Assembly (NCBI GenBank): GCA_016110215.1
Contig: JADWQD010000002.1
Coordinates: forward strand, 930,001-994,000
Length of the DNA stretch: 64,000 bases
DNA from: Capronia americana
Taxonomy: Eukaryota; Ascomycota; Eurotiomycetes; Chaetothyriales; Herpotrichiellaceae
Direction of reading: 5' to 3'
Shown here: positions 21,154 through 32,589 of the stretch, in pieces
Position numbering within the stretch: position 1 is the first letter of the stretch
Layout of the letters: each line of letters begins with the position of its first letter
Position numbers and translations under genes: made by a program
Notes under the pieces: generated by a model
The model's input: only the letters and a program-made list of their open reading frames with translations
Databases searched by the model: none
What the model was told of the DNA's origin: nothing

Positions 21154-23724
21154 ATGGCGTCTTATCGCCCTCGCGGTGGCCACTCCGGCCAGTCACAGGG
21201 ATATCGACCGTACCAGTCCTCTCAACGAGACGATTTCTACGATGACCGGTCGAGATCTCGCTCTCGCGACCGCCCACAAAGCTCCTCTCGCAGACGAAGT
21301 CCTCCGCATGGTAAACCTTAGTTCAGAGTCGGGAATGGCACTTGAAGGAGAACATACTGATATGTAAATTGCTTGAAGACATCAGCAGAACACAACCCGG
21401 ACTATCTCAGGGAGAATTCCACATTCGTGGCCGTGCCCGCAGTCCGGACCGACGTCGCCAAACCAGCTACGAGAGACGCAATAGATACTACGACGAGGAA
21501 CCCAGTCGCAATTATGATGCCCGCCATTCGCCCTCTCCACCTCGAGGTCGAGCATACTATGACCGAGATGCCCCTCGCTCACCACGAGATTACCGCAGTC
21601 GTAGTCGCAGCAGACGTCGCAGTTCTTCTGAAGGAAGGCCGCCTAGTCGAGGCAAACCGAGCAAGGAGGTGATGATGGAAGGACTGGCTCCTCACCTTAC
21701 TGAGAACGATGTTCGATAACACCCGTCCACATCTACACATACGTTGGCTCTACAACGGTGACTCGTGTATTTCTGCGAAACACATGGCTAAGGTCTTCTG
21801 GAATGCCAAACAGATATCCTCGGAACTCAAGCAATACTACAATGTAGAGGGCCTTGACGATGTTCGTATCATTCGTGATCGCCAGACAAGTGAGTTCGCA
21901 AGATCGGGTCGAGCGGATCAGGACGCTGACAACGGCGCAAAAGAACAATCGAGACAGTTTGGCTTCCTCCGCTTTTCGACTGTGCAGGATGCAGAAGTAT
22001 TCATGGACCGGAACTACCCCACCCTCTACCTGTACGGTGATGACAACCATTTTAACGAAGACACCCTGAAAGTGCGAATCGCGTTCGGTCGAGAACGGAA
22101 AGATCAAATTCGAAGCGATGATGCCGATTGGATTTGTGCAAACGTACGTGAGAAAGGTGATCATGGGCATTTGGCCATCAGACTAAGTGAATCGTAGTGC
22201 ATGATCAACAATTTTTCGACCCGGAACCGATGCTTTCGGTGTCAAGCTGAGAGACCAGGTATGCATGAACACGGTGGCTTTGAACGAGATGGAAGCTTAC
22301 AATAGCCAGATCCCGCGCTTGCTCTTCCGACGAAAGCAGCCAATGTGGGAGACAATGACGTTTCACCAGACAATCAGCCTTCGCAGTTCCTTCTTCTGCG
22401 AGGTCTTGAACCTTCGGTATCTGAGGAGCTGCTAGTAAAAGGCGTCTCCAAGCTCAATAAGCCAAGTGCCTCGAGCACACAACGAGATGACACTCCCGCG
22501 AAGAAGGGCGCAAAGGTTGCTTCCACCACTGGTGATGCAAATCTTGGTGCCAAAGAGGGCACTCTACGAAGAGTCCTCCTCGTCCGTGACCGAAGAAGCA
22601 ACGAAAGCTGGCGGTATGGTTTTGCTGAGTATGCCTCGATTGAAGATGCTCAGGCCGCGTTGGTGAGGTACAATTCATTTGAGCGGTTCACTATCGCGTC
22701 GAAACAAGTTCTGGTCAGCTACATTCACGCCGGGGTCTTTGTGCCGGTCCTCAATCCGACCCCGGACGTCGAGCGCTTCTGCTTCAGTCCGGTGGCAAAT
22801 CCGGCCCTAAAACTGGCTTATTGGGACGAAGGTGGTTATGTCACCGAGCTGGCCGTTTCGATGCCTGCGCGTACAGCACAAGGCTCGTTCAAGCCAATGT
22901 CTTCGGTCCCAACAGCAGACCCCGGGATCAAACCACTAAAGGACAGTGAAAAGACCGCCAAGAAACGCAAGGCACACACGGACGCCGACACTGCCGCCGG
23001 AGTCAAGAAGCCCGCATCCTCCCATCTCCAATTCTGGAGCAACCGCCACGCCGAGCTGCACGGCATAAAGCACACATCCCACAAGGGCGAGGACTCCAGA
23101 TCGACAGATGGCAACAGCTCAACCGATGCGCCTCCTTCCCAATCGTACGCTGATCCGCATCGACACTGTTGTTACCTGTGCATGCGCCAGTTCGGCAATG
23201 CCGCAGAAGTCAACAAGCACGAACGGCTGAGTGACCTACATAGACAGAACCTACAAGACGAAACGAAAGTCAAGAAAGCAGAAGCGAAACTAACGAAGCA
23301 TGGGATCGACCGTCGGACCGGCGCGGCGCCGTCCGAACCGACAAGGGAATACCGTGATCGTGCCAAAGAACGACGCAAGGTTTACGGCGTGGTCAACAAA
23401 AAGGGTGAACAGGTCGGCAATGCGCCTAGATCCTCACGCGCGTCATCGGACGACGACACCCCGGCGCCTCCAATTCAGTCCAAAGGCGCTTCCTTGCTGA
23501 GTAAAATGGGCTACACGGCAGGACAAGGTCTGGGTGCTTCCGGCGAAGGCATGACAGTCCCAATCAGTCAGGACATCTACGTCGCTGGCGTCGGTCTAGG
23601 CGCTCAAGGTGGAAAGCTTGGCGATGCAGTAAAGGAAGCAGAGAGGAACACCAAAGGGGATTATGGTGGATTTCTGGAGGAGACCAAGAAGAGGGCCAAG
23701 GAACGGTACGACAGTCTGGGATAG
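21154..23724 (+). CDS. RBM5/RBM10-type splicing regulator
   Basis: Five exons are modelled: 21154-21310, 21379-21710, 21814-22143, 22198-22258 and 22310-23724, giving 764 residues. The N-terminal RS-rich region (SRSRSRDRP, later YRSRSRSRRRSSS) leads to RRM1 (about 155-265, from KEVMMEGLAPHLTEND to TLKVRIAFGRERK). A RanBP2-type zinc finger follows (about 268-292: WICANCMINNF then CFRCQ), encoded across three exons. RRM2 is at about 317-410, a C2H2 finger at about 578-602 (CYLCMRQF...H...H), and a G-patch near 684-735 (LLSKMGYTAGQGLG). This order is that of human RBM5/RBM6/RBM10, which act in early spliceosome assembly and alternative splicing in the nucleus. The first intron must use an AAG acceptor to stay in frame, so that junction is the least certain. 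The finger split over exons is easy to miss in automated calls. Confidence 0.9.
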
Positions 23725-24614
23725 GCAGACTCCAAGATGCGCGGCAGCACAGGAAATGGGAGTTGAGCAGAATGTGAATGGGAGTCGCTTGGCTATGGCC
23801 TGCTGATGCGGTTGCGGCTGCGGCTGCGGCTTGATCTTTGAATCCAGGGACAAACTAGTCTATACAGCTCGTAGAGAGACAATCGAGATTGGACCGGACA
23901 CCATTTTTCGTTCAAATCTTTCCCTCCATTTCTCTTGTTTGTTTCCAATTAACCCGTCCAAAGCTGATCCGCGCGCGCGCAAGGTCTCGCCGAACCAACC
24001 AACCAACCATCAACAGAATGAAGAAGATCCATCCAAAGTGAACAGTTTCTGCAACGCCACCTCGGGGACCGGCGCCGCACCACTGTGAGACTGACAGCAG
24101 ACAGCAGACACTCACTTTAGCTCGACACGAAAAGGGGACAGGCACCAGTCACGAATAGTTGGGAGAAGTAAGTGGACACAGAACCGAAGGACGAGACGAT
24201 ATGCATTCGGTTCGAAAGACGAGAGGGTCGAATTACCAGGGTGGGTATGTACAGTAAGTAGTACATAGTAAAGTAGGAGGGAAGAGAAGGCGAAGAGGTG
24301 AGAAACCTTAGGTACTCGGGACAATATTGTTAGGCTCGTGTCTTACGGTGCCGGTGGTACCTTTGGTTGTGTCACGAAGAACTTAGCGGGACATATACTC
24401 GTATCTCATGGATTCACATATGGAGGGAGTAATATGCTCCATGATTGCTCGTCGATCACTCTTAGGATACTATATCTAAACAGCGGGAATATATTGTTGC
24501 GGTTTGAAGCAGGCCCGAGACTCTGCTCGGACGCCGTCGGCCCATTACTGCGACCTGAGTGTCCTTTGCTATTCATTATAATTCTGGAGCTATCGAAGGG
24601 AGACTTGTGGATCA
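23725..24614. other. Convergent intergenic region with simple repeats, about 0.9 kb
   Basis: This lies between two 3' ends. It holds four GCGGYT hexamers (23808-23831), a GC dinucleotide run (23971-23980) and four AACC units (23993-24008). No gene is visible. Confidence 0.6.
23808..23831 (+). repeat. GCGGCT hexamer repeat, four units
   Basis: Four tandem 6-bp units lie here, the first GCGGTT and the rest GCGGCT, just past the stop of the RBM5-type gene. Confidence 0.8.
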
Positions 24615-26432
24615 TCACGACAAATGCCACCGCAACCGCCGATCCGGGATACTAATGCTCGGCGAATTGACCACGGCGCTGGCAGCAACGTCACCCCAAG
24701 CGTCCAAGTTCAAGTCCGGCAAGGGCCCCGTGGCATCCTTTGCCGCCAGAACAATCGGGGCATACCCATCGGTTTGGTTGCTGAAATCGTACTGCAGTGT
24801 CTGGGCGCATAGCAGTCGTGCCTTGCCGCTGGGGACAGTTGTTTCAATCCATTCTCTCATCGCCAAAGTCTGATTCTTCGGATAGAATTGTATCTGCACT
24901 TCCGCTTCTTGGAGTGCCCGTGCTGTACGGTCTCGCTCGCTGTCGGAGCTGTCTTCCGTGGATATGACGACCAAGTTGCATACGTATACTTCCTCCTGCG
25001 CGTTTGCCGACCAGCCTTCTCTGGTAACGCTTTTCACGGTGATGGTATGCCAGTATCCAAGCAACGAGCCCAGACTGGCGTCGAATTGCGCGTGCACCCT
25101 GCCCTGCAGTTGCGCTAGATACCTGGGTGCCCATGAATACGGAGCAGGTAGCCCTCGCGGTCCGTGCATGTTCGCAAGCCAGGCTGCTTGCCGAGGCCGG
25201 GAACGCAGGATCTCCACCATGGCATCGTCGTAGGTGAACTCCGTCTTCCACTCGAGCCCCAGCAAAGCGAAGAAGCCTCTCGCGTAATCGTTCTCGTTCT
25301 CGCACGAGCGATGATCACAGCTCAGGGCAATATCAGCGAGGGAGATGCCTATGTCGTGGACTGGAGTGAGCCGGTCGAACGTGAGACGTAGTTCGTGCCA
25401 GCGATTGTAGTCCGCCGCCTCAGCCGCTCCGAGCGCAGAGACTATTTCTTGGAAATCGACCACGCTGGCGTCTGTGACGATTTTCAGCTTCCGCGCGAGT
25501 TTGGCCTCTTGGTATGTCCAGACGCGCGAAAGCCAGTGGCCACAGCACAGGATTGCGGCAGTGACCAGAGGATCTCCTGACTTGAGCTGCAAGGTGAGAC
25601 CGTCGAGGACAATGATGCACTCGGCATTCGCGTACACATGTCGAAGAGTGTTGATAACTTGGGTTTTGAGGTGCCTGGTTTCGGGGTCGGCACCCTTGGG
25701 AATGGCAAGAAGATCGAACCAGAACCACTCTGATCCGGTCTTGCGGACAACGTCCATGATGCGGATGAAATGATGCATATTGAATCCTCGTTCATCCTGT
25801 TCGGTCTTCTCGTCGTTGTACTCGAGACCCATCGTCTCAGCCCAGACATGACTGATGGCAGCGTATCCCGAGCCCATCACCTGAAACGTCCCCCATCTGT
25901 TGACACAAAGCGCTTGTCCCGAAGCGGCAGCCTGCTGTACAAGTTTGTGATCGGGCTTGACAAAGAAAGACGAAGACATGACGGAGACATTCATATCCGA
26001 CATCCACTTCACCGTCTGCTTCCTCTGCTCTTTACTTGCCAACATCAAGAGCGGAGAGGAGGCAATGGCGAGAGCATCCAACGCCCCTACCATTGCAGCT
26101 TTGCCAGCCAGCTGCTTCCATCTCCTCGAGTCGGTGGGAACAGGTCGATACAATGGTCCAAGCGGGTATAGCTTTCTACCTTTCTCGGGTCCGCCCTCGG
26201 TAACAGGAGGCAAGTTGTCCTCAAAGAGCCGGATCACTTGTTCGGGGGCCCAGTATCTGAATTCGTTGAGAGAAGCGAGTTGACTCTTGCGTGGTCCCAC
26301 CCAGTTTCTGCGCAGAATTTGGACGATCTCCTGCCGTTGGGCGCTTAATGCTGCATATGCGGGCTGCTGAGTTCCAGAAGCAATGGCATTGGTATCCAGT
26401 GCAGCAGGCAGAGATTCTGAGTTTGCAGCCAT
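24615..26432 (-). CDS. HET-domain protein (heterokaryon incompatibility family)
   Basis: The frame from ATG 26432 gives 605 residues; another in-frame ATG at 26534 would add 34. The HET domain (roughly residues 185-340) shows GYAAISHVWAETMG, then WFWFDLLAIPKGAD and HVYANAECIIVLDG, then LSRVWTYQEAKLARKL, the three blocks of PF06985. The C-terminal 250 residues have no recognised domain. HET proteins trigger cell death after fusion of unlike fungal strains; many more are of unknown role, possibly innate-immune-like. No NACHT, ankyrin or WD partner domain is seen, so this is a HET-only architecture. It sits among housekeeping genes and its 3' end faces the RBM5-type gene. Confidence 0.88.
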   Translation of the reverse strand: MAANSESLPAALDTNAIASGTQQPAYAALSAQRQEIVQILRRNWVGPRKSQLASLNEFRYWAPEQVIRLFEDNLPPVTEGGPEKGRKLYPLGPLYRPVPTDSRRWKQLAGKAAMVGALDALAIASSPLLMLASKEQRKQTVKWMSDMNVSVMSSSFFVKPDHKLVQQAAASGQALCVNRWGTFQVMGSGYAAISHVWAETMGLEYNDEKTEQDERGFNMHHFIRIMDVVRKTGSEWFWFDLLAIPKGADPETRHLKTQVINTLRHVYANAECIIVLDGLTLQLKSGDPLVTAAILCCGHWLSRVWTYQEAKLARKLKIVTDASVVDFQEIVSALGAAEAADYNRWHELRLTFDRLTPVHDIGISLADIALSCDHRSCENENDYARGFFALLGLEWKTEFTYDDAMVEILRSRPRQAAWLANMHGPRGLPAPYSWAPRYLAQLQGRVHAQFDASLGSLLGYWHTITVKSVTREGWSANAQEEVYVCNLVVISTEDSSDSERDRTARALQEAEVQIQFYPKNQTLAMREWIETTVPSGKARLLCAQTLQYDFSNQTDGYAPIVLAAKDATGPLPDLNLDAWGDVAASAVVNSPSISIPDRRLRWHLS

Positions 26433-27412
26433 TGCCTTACCGTCCACTTTCAGGGCAATCGAAGGAAAAGCCGAATGCGGCAGAAAGAAGTTACAATCCT
26501 GACCTTCCGTACTTAAGTTCAGCCGGCATCCCATTTCAGGGAGGCGGAATCGAGCACAAGAGGCTGAAAACCTGAAACCTTGGCGTTGCACAAGTCATGC
26601 CAAGTGCTCAGGGGGCGCCATTTCTAGAGGCGGAGCGTCACCAATCATGAACTGCTGCTCCGTCGCTCAGCTACTGAGTATCAATGTGAGTGATCTGGGG
26701 TTAGTCTAGACTCATCTAAGGAGACCATGGCTGCAAGGGCCGAGCCTTCGGGTGGTACAACGTGGCTTGCGAATCTCGATAAGGGGGTGCCACTATTGTT
26801 TTGTGATCACCCAGTGTCTTTCAAAGACGGTCATCTTCAGCAATACACTGTATCATGACGACAGCTGGGCCCATGTTGGTAGAGGTATGGTTGGGGATCA
26901 ATGTGGTTCTTCAGAGGGGCTCATCCCGAAAGCGGGCAGAGAATGTTGCCTGACTGGTATCGACTCCGTGAAGGTGGTGGGAGCATCTGAAAGGCGACTC
27001 AGTCAGCGTAGCTGTTGTTTGCCAATCCGGATACTGCCATCGACCAGAAGACGCGGTCGGGGGGCGAAGCAGCACAGGAGCCTTGGCAGGTGAGGATGAC
27101 GGGAGACGAAGATGTGTCGGTGGATGTTGTAGTCGCCTTCGCTGTTTCGCAGAATCATTCCTCCCAGGTCCATGCCCGGCGCGCCAGCGGCTGTGGGTGA
27201 CACGACGTACTTCCCTGGCACTCGGTTGTGTCGCAAAAGCAGAAGCCATTCTCCAGCAAATTGGCCCCCGAAATGTCCGAGCCGAAACCATCAGATTTGG
27301 ATGGAAGTTGATGAGTGCCATTTTGACATGAAGCGTCCTTGGGCAGTGACTGACACTGTTCTCGTACCGATTCTCCCTTCTTAGATCTCGGTCTCTGACC
27401 CGCGCCTTCAGC
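26433..27412. other. Intergenic, about 1.0 kb
   Basis: This lies between the 5' end of the HET gene and the 3' end of Yae1, both minus strand. On the minus strand the Yae1 frame stays open for nearly 90 codons after its stop (to about 27150) and then a further 45 codons after one TGA. The translation is Cys/Ser-rich but matches nothing I know; see findings. Confidence 0.45.
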
Positions 27413-28339
27413 TTAGATGGCTCTTTCTCCTGTCATAGCAATCGAGGGTCCAGATGCATTTGAAGAAGGTCCCTGCCCCAAAGCACCAAACACCAGCCGC
27501 TCCCACCTTTCCAGTACATTCTCAATTTCTTTCGGCAAGGATGCCTCTTTCTGAGCTGTTTGCTCCGCAGGGGGATCTTCGTCGTCATTGGAGGCCACCG
27601 CGTCCGGTATCGCCGCAATCTTCTCGTCACTCAATCCCTTTAGTAGTTCCGAGATCTTTAACTCTTCCTGCGCACGAGCATATAACGCCCGAACGAATCC
27701 CAATTCTCCCTCATTCCGATCACCCCTGCTACTGACTTCAAGTGTCGCGTCCATCGTCGTTTCCATTTCGGCCGGTCTGGGCGCAGAGACAGTCACAGAC
27801 CCGCTTGATGTTGTAATTTGCTCGCCTTCAGTCGAAGCCCTCGAAGCCCTTGCTGACTTGGCTGAGCTTGTACCGAACTTTGAACTCGTCAGCGCTGCAA
27901 TAACCCCCTCCAACACCCCCAGCACATTCCCGGCCCTCAACCCAATTTCCACACCAAGGGGATATCCTGCATCGAACCCACTCTGCATGACCCGGGCCTT
28001 TCCCACCGACAACCCCTCGCGATATCCGTCTGTCATATGTTGTCTTCTCAGTGCGGGGAGATCGGAAAGAATCGCACCCCTCACGAACCTGGGATGAGAA
28101 TCATCGTCCTGAGGATGGGATGGGGATGTGGAGTCCAGATCATGGTTGGAATGTTGAGTGGCCGCGAGAGGGAAATGGTCTGAAGATGTATCCCAGATAT
28201 CATCATCTGCTCCAGGTGACTGCTCCGGCTCGGTTATTGTGGTTTCGGGCGAGGAAGGTGTGCCAGGCGAGGGTGACGATTTCTGAGACCGAATAGATTG
28301 CGTGGAGATTGTTCGTTCAAGAGGGAGTGTATCCTCCAT
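27413..28339 (-). CDS. YAE1: Yae1-like protein (Fe-S delivery for ABCE1/Rli1)
   Basis: A single exon of 308 residues runs from ATG 28339. The diagnostic part is the deca-GX3 motif at about residues 105-145: GYREGLSVGKARVMQSGFDA followed by GYPLGVEIGLRAGNVLGVLEG, with glycine every four residues forming a helical hairpin. In yeast, Yae1 with Lto1 carries Rli1/ABCE1 to the cytosolic iron-sulfur assembly machinery, which supports ribosome recycling. The first 90 residues are acidic and Ser/Thr-rich, and the last 150 are variable and include an acidic linker. The family is usually 140-300 residues, so this is at the long end. Confidence 0.88.
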   Translation of the reverse strand: MEDTLPLERTISTQSIRSQKSSPSPGTPSSPETTITEPEQSPGADDDIWDTSSDHFPLAATQHSNHDLDSTSPSHPQDDDSHPRFVRGAILSDLPALRRQHMTDGYREGLSVGKARVMQSGFDAGYPLGVEIGLRAGNVLGVLEGVIAALTSSKFGTSSAKSARASRASTEGEQITTSSGSVTVSAPRPAEMETTMDATLEVSSRGDRNEGELGFVRALYARAQEELKISELLKGLSDEKIAAIPDAVASNDDEDPPAEQTAQKEASLPKEIENVLERWERLVFGALGQGPSSNASGPSIAMTGERAI

Positions 28340-28851
28340 GGTTGTGATCGTGGTGCCCGTTCCCGGTGTTGCCTACAGATCCGTCTCAACCCAGCTCAAT
28401 ACTTCTCTCAAAGTGCCCGTCAAAGATATTCTAGCGAGACTCTCCCTTGACAAATCTCGACTTACAAATTGTCGTATAATCTATTTCCTCTCTTAAAGAC
28501 CCTGTGCACGTTCAGTGACAAGTCAAGAACGTCAAGGAAGAAAAATGGACTGGATGACTGATTGACCAAGTTCAGCCTCGCGAGTCATTTGAATTTTAGC
28601 CTCACGTGGTCAGCCTTGTCCATGCCTCCAGTTCCGAGGACAGCAACACATGGTGGGAGAAAGATTTAAGGCCGGCATTCCCAGTCCTTGGGAAGTGCAA
28701 AGTCTACAAAATAATGCGAACGCGCCCTATCCCATGCTTACTGTATGTAGATATACATTTTGTTGAACATTGCTCTGATCTACCTGGTCCCAGGGGGTAT
28801 CATCTTTTCAATTGTCATGGCTGCAATAAAACAAGTCGAGAATCACAAAAA
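28340..28851. other. Intergenic, about 0.5 kb
   Basis: This is presumed promoter of Yae1 and 3' flank of the transporter, both minus strand. Nothing else is seen. Confidence 0.55.
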
Positions 28852-30964
28852 TCATCCCTGTGGCACTCGCCGATACTCTCGCCCTTGATCGCCTATCCTC
28901 CAAGCCCGTAACGGCAAGGCCTGCAACGCCAGCGCCTTCCGTTCGATGTACATCCAGAAAGTGACCGCCCCAATAATCACAAAAACGACATTGGTGATAT
29001 AATATCCATCGCGTTGGATGAGGCATGTTCCGCCCCCTTTGAGGCAGACCGTCTTCTCCGCTTCAAGAGCACACGAGAAAGAAGATGTGATGGGCGTAAC
29101 GTCGGGGTTGGATTTTAGGAATGCGTCGGGATCGGCGGGTGGGATACACGTAGCGCGGGTAAAGAGGTCGACGAACTTGAGGACGAAGAATTTCGGGAAT
29201 GTGCCTCCGAGATTCGAGACGCTGCGCACATGGTCAGTAGGTGGGCTTAAGATGTTTCACAACAGCAAAGACTTACGTGGCTAACAATGTCATGTAGGTG
29301 CCGCCAATAGCTGGATCCGCTATCCTGGCATGGAAAGCAGCCGAAGCGACGAACATGATGGTGTTCATAAAGGTTGAATAAACGTGTGCGCAAATCACGA
29401 CAAGCATATACCACATTGGGACCGGGTCGTGAGGCCCCACCGGATATATCATGATGGTGATTTGGGCAAACACCGCAGCCAGGAGTCGAGCCACAAATGC
29501 CCAACACCATAATCTCAGAGGCGTGTATTCAGTCGACCATTTCCCGGCGTAGTATCCTAGGCCTAGTTCAAAAGGAAAATCGATCAGAACGACCAACGCC
29601 ATATTGGCCTGTCCAAATCCCTTGTCCAGGAGTTTCAGATTCGTTACCGCGTCATTGGCGACGAAGCCGAGTTTCGATATCAGGTGGATGATGATGATGG
29701 TCTGCACGTTGGGCAGCTTGAGCACAGCCCACATGCTGCGGTAGACTTCCATGATGCCCTCTCGCTCGCTGTTTTTGTCTTCTCGTTTCATCACGGCCAA
29801 GCCGACCGTCACAATCAGGTAGACCCAGCCCCAGAATGCCATATATCCACCAAGAGTGAGGAGCCCGTACTCTTGCGGCACGACTCTGAACCAGCGATTT
29901 GTGAAATCCGGAGCCTGGAGGGCGAGAAAGACCGTGTATGACAGAAACGAGCCAGCCGTCAAGCCCACCGTTTGTGCTGTGGAGGCGTAGGAAATGTTTT
30001 GGATGGATAGGAGTGAAATGGCCCATCCATCGACGGCGATGTCTTGAGTCGCGCACAAGAACACCAACAGGAACCACCATCCAGTAAACCCCCAGACGCC
30101 AGCTCCGTCGTTCTCGCCCGCAGCCTTCATCATATCGTCAATGCTGCCTCCCAGATAGATCATCGATAGCCCAGAGATGGTCTGAATGGGAGTGATCCAG
30201 CTTTTTCTCCTTCCAAATCGCCTGCTCCAAACTGCATCCACAATCGGACTCCACAACAATTTTAAAGAGTAAGGATATATGGCGAGAGAAAATATGCCGA
30301 TTTGGCCGTATGATAGGTAGCTTTTTAAGAGGAAGGGTACGGAGCCCGAGGCCAGGCCCATGGGTATGCCCTGCAGGAAATAGAGGAGACATAGCAGCAA
30401 AAAATTCCGCTTGTCTTTGGGAGGCAGGTCGGCGAAACTGGTATTGACCATGCCCGGGGTCTGGGGGGTCTGGGGAGGCGGTTCTCGGTCCAAGGAGAAG
30501 TCATCTCTGTTCATAACTCGGGTTGCATTGGCGGTAGGGTCGTCGCTCGAGACGTGTTTCCGTCTCATTTCAATATGGGAATTCATGTCGCCGTTTGCGT
30601 GGCCATTCGCGTGGCCGTTCTGACCGATGTCAATACGTAGATCTGGTCGAGAAGATTTGTCTTTGTTCTTCTTTGATTTTCTGCGTTGCATGGAATCGGA
30701 ACCTTCGGCGACGAGGTGGTCTTTCTCGGACGTGTCTGTCTCGGTATCGTCCTCTCCTTCGTCCTTCTCGGAGGCGGAAGTGGTCGAACTGGGGGATTCA
30801 GCCTCGGGTTGCTTTTCGGTATGGTACTCGTTCAGTTCAATCTCTTGGGACTGTTGGGTAATGCTTGGGCCGGCTGCGTGAACGGGAAGGATAGGTAGGT
30901 CTACGGAACGGTAGCGAGCGTGAAAGAGAGGGATTGTATATGGTTCCGCAAAAGAGTCAGGCAT
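28852..30964 (-). CDS. Acetyl-CoA transporter (SLC33A1/AT-1 family)
   Basis: Two exons, 29277-30964 and 28852-29221, join over a 55-bp intron (GTAAGT donor, CAG acceptor, phase 2) to 685 residues from ATG 30964. The first 190 residues are acidic, Ser-rich and cytosolic. The membrane part begins with FLLLCLLYFLQGIPMGLASG and has about 12 hydrophobic segments, including GWWFLLVFLCATQDIAVDGW, the family signature. The second exon supplies LGGTFPKFFVLKFVDLFT and the last membrane helix near YYITNVVFVIIGAVTFWMYI. Family members import acetyl-CoA into the ER lumen for acetylation of proteins or glycans. Start choice is uncertain: a later ATG (MQRRKSKK) could serve. The promoter is shared, head to head, with the CENP-O gene. 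Confidence 0.9.
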
Positions 30965-31461
30965 CCATGCAAAAAATGAGCGTGTGGTGGTGGTGGGCAA
31001 TGAGTGGGTAAGAAGGTACCGGAAAAGGACTGTGTGTCCTTTCAGAGGGGCGGCACTTCACTGGCCAACTTTGCCCTTTGGCATCTCAAAACACATGGAG
31101 AAAAGTGAAGTCAGCGGTCCTCAAAGGAGAAGCATGTTTATCGCTCCTCCCCTCCACAGCGAACAGTCCTGTCGATGATTGTCATGATGAGCTCTGTCCA
31201 AGACCACCATGCCCAGTACATGACCACGAGTACGAGCGCAGGAGGGCAGCCCCGGATTTATCGCATGGGCCTTTGACTGACCACGGGCTTAGCGTTCAGC
31301 CCCTGACTACGAGGACTCGTCGAGGTCGGTACGGGGATCACGATAAGCATCCGACGCGTCCGATAAGCAAACACGCGTTCGAACTTCAGCCGCGCCCTGC
31401 ACTCCCCGCTGTAGAGACGATTGCCGCGTCAGCTTCAACGCCAAATTTGACAAACACCGCC
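30965..31461. other. Divergent promoter between acetyl-CoA transporter and CENP-O genes
   Basis: About 0.5 kb lies between the two chosen start codons. The plus-strand frame of CENP-O is open back to about 31078 without an ATG, so an upstream coding exon is possible here; see findings. Confidence 0.55.
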
Positions 31462-32589
31462 ATGAGCGACATCCTGGACGACGAGATCGCCCAAGTCAGG
31501 GCCGAAATCCAAGCCCTGACCCAACAACGCAAGCTGCTCACCTCGTCGCTTCTCTCCTCGACAAAAGTTCAATCCCGCCTGTCCGACAATCTTCCACCCA
31601 CGACAACCCACCCTCAGAACGACGGTACCCCGCTAAACATCGCCAACGTCCAAGAACACAACCAGTCTAACGTCCACCGACTTGCATTCGGCGTAACAGG
31701 CTTTCCCTTCATCGACCCTTCCCCCGAACTCCAAACCAAGAACCCCCTCCTCGGCATCCGGATCGACGTCTGCAACCGCCACGGGGAGTTCGATTCTTCG
31801 TACTATATATTCTGTGTTCGAGCGAACGATAGGGGACAAGAATTGCGGATTCATCGACATACTATTCCCGCGCTGGTACCGTTGGAGCAGTACGAGCGCG
31901 TTTACTTACCCTTGAGCTCGCCGCCGCGGGAGGAGGATGAAGGGGATGGCGCCGAGAACGCTGAGGGAGAAGGGCGAAAGCAAGACCTCCATACTCTCGT
32001 GTCACGAGTCAGGTATGACCTCGTGAGTTGGCGCTTAAGGAAGGACGCAGCGGAATGGCTGAAGGAAGAGCTGGGCCTCTCTCGACAGAACAGGAATGGA
32101 GAGGGAGCCAACAGCCAGAATTCAGCCAATTCGGACGGTGGAGAGGGGTCAAAGAGGCGGGATTTAGCCAGTTCCAACAGCGGACATGGGGATGGCGAAC
32201 ACAACTCTGACCCAGACACCGAAATGACAAACAGCGACGACTCTGACGAAGATGAACCTACCGGCAGATTCAACGTCGACTCCCTTACCACCCTCGAGGT
32301 CGACGCCCGCCAATTCCGCATAATCTGGTCCGACGACCGCGTCGGCCGCCTGAAGATCTCAGATGACGGCAAGATCGAGAAGGCGGTGGTCATCGGCGAC
32401 GACGGAAACAGAGCCAGGGACGTCGAGAGGATACTGATGGGTGATGGGAAAGATGGCTGTAATGTCAAGCAGTTGCTGGAGAGGTTAGAAATAGTGTACA
32501 AAAGGAGTAATGAGAGAAAAGTCCGGGAGACCGCAACGAGTCCGAATATGCCTAGAGCGGTCGACGGGAGGAGGAAGCGGAAGTCATGA
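31462..32589 (+). CDS. mcm21: Kinetochore protein CENP-O/Mcm21
   Basis: The first in-frame ATG, at 31462, gives 375 residues beginning MSDILDDEIAQVRAEI, a short coiled coil (about 1-45). The CENP-O core follows with LAFGVTGFPFIDPSPELQ, LLGIRIDVCNR and YYIFCVRAND, then LRIHRHTIPALVPLEQY, matching the RWD-type fold of this family. A charged insert (about 265-315) precedes a final conserved-looking segment (LEVDARQFRIIWSDDRVGRL). CENP-O is part of the COMA/CCAN inner kinetochore complex that links centromeric chromatin to microtubule-binding parts. The open frame upstream of the ATG reads as plausible protein but has no start, so the N-terminus may be incomplete. Confidence 0.85.
   Translation: MSDILDDEIAQVRAEIQALTQQRKLLTSSLLSSTKVQSRLSDNLPPTTTHPQNDGTPLNIANVQEHNQSNVHRLAFGVTGFPFIDPSPELQTKNPLLGIRIDVCNRHGEFDSSYYIFCVRANDRGQELRIHRHTIPALVPLEQYERVYLPLSSPPREEDEGDGAENAEGEGRKQDLHTLVSRVRYDLVSWRLRKDAAEWLKEELGLSRQNRNGEGANSQNSANSDGGEGSKRRDLASSNSGHGDGEHNSDPDTEMTNSDDSDEDEPTGRFNVDSLTTLEVDARQFRIIWSDDRVGRLKISDDGKIEKAVVIGDDGNRARDVERILMGDGKDGCNVKQLLERLEIVYKRSNERKVRETATSPNMPRAVDGRRKRKS

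Noticed and set aside
26911..27321. 136-codon minus-strand frame in the HET-Yae1 gap
   Set aside because: Arg/Pro/Ser-rich composition typical of shadow frames; another frame there is at least as coding-like.
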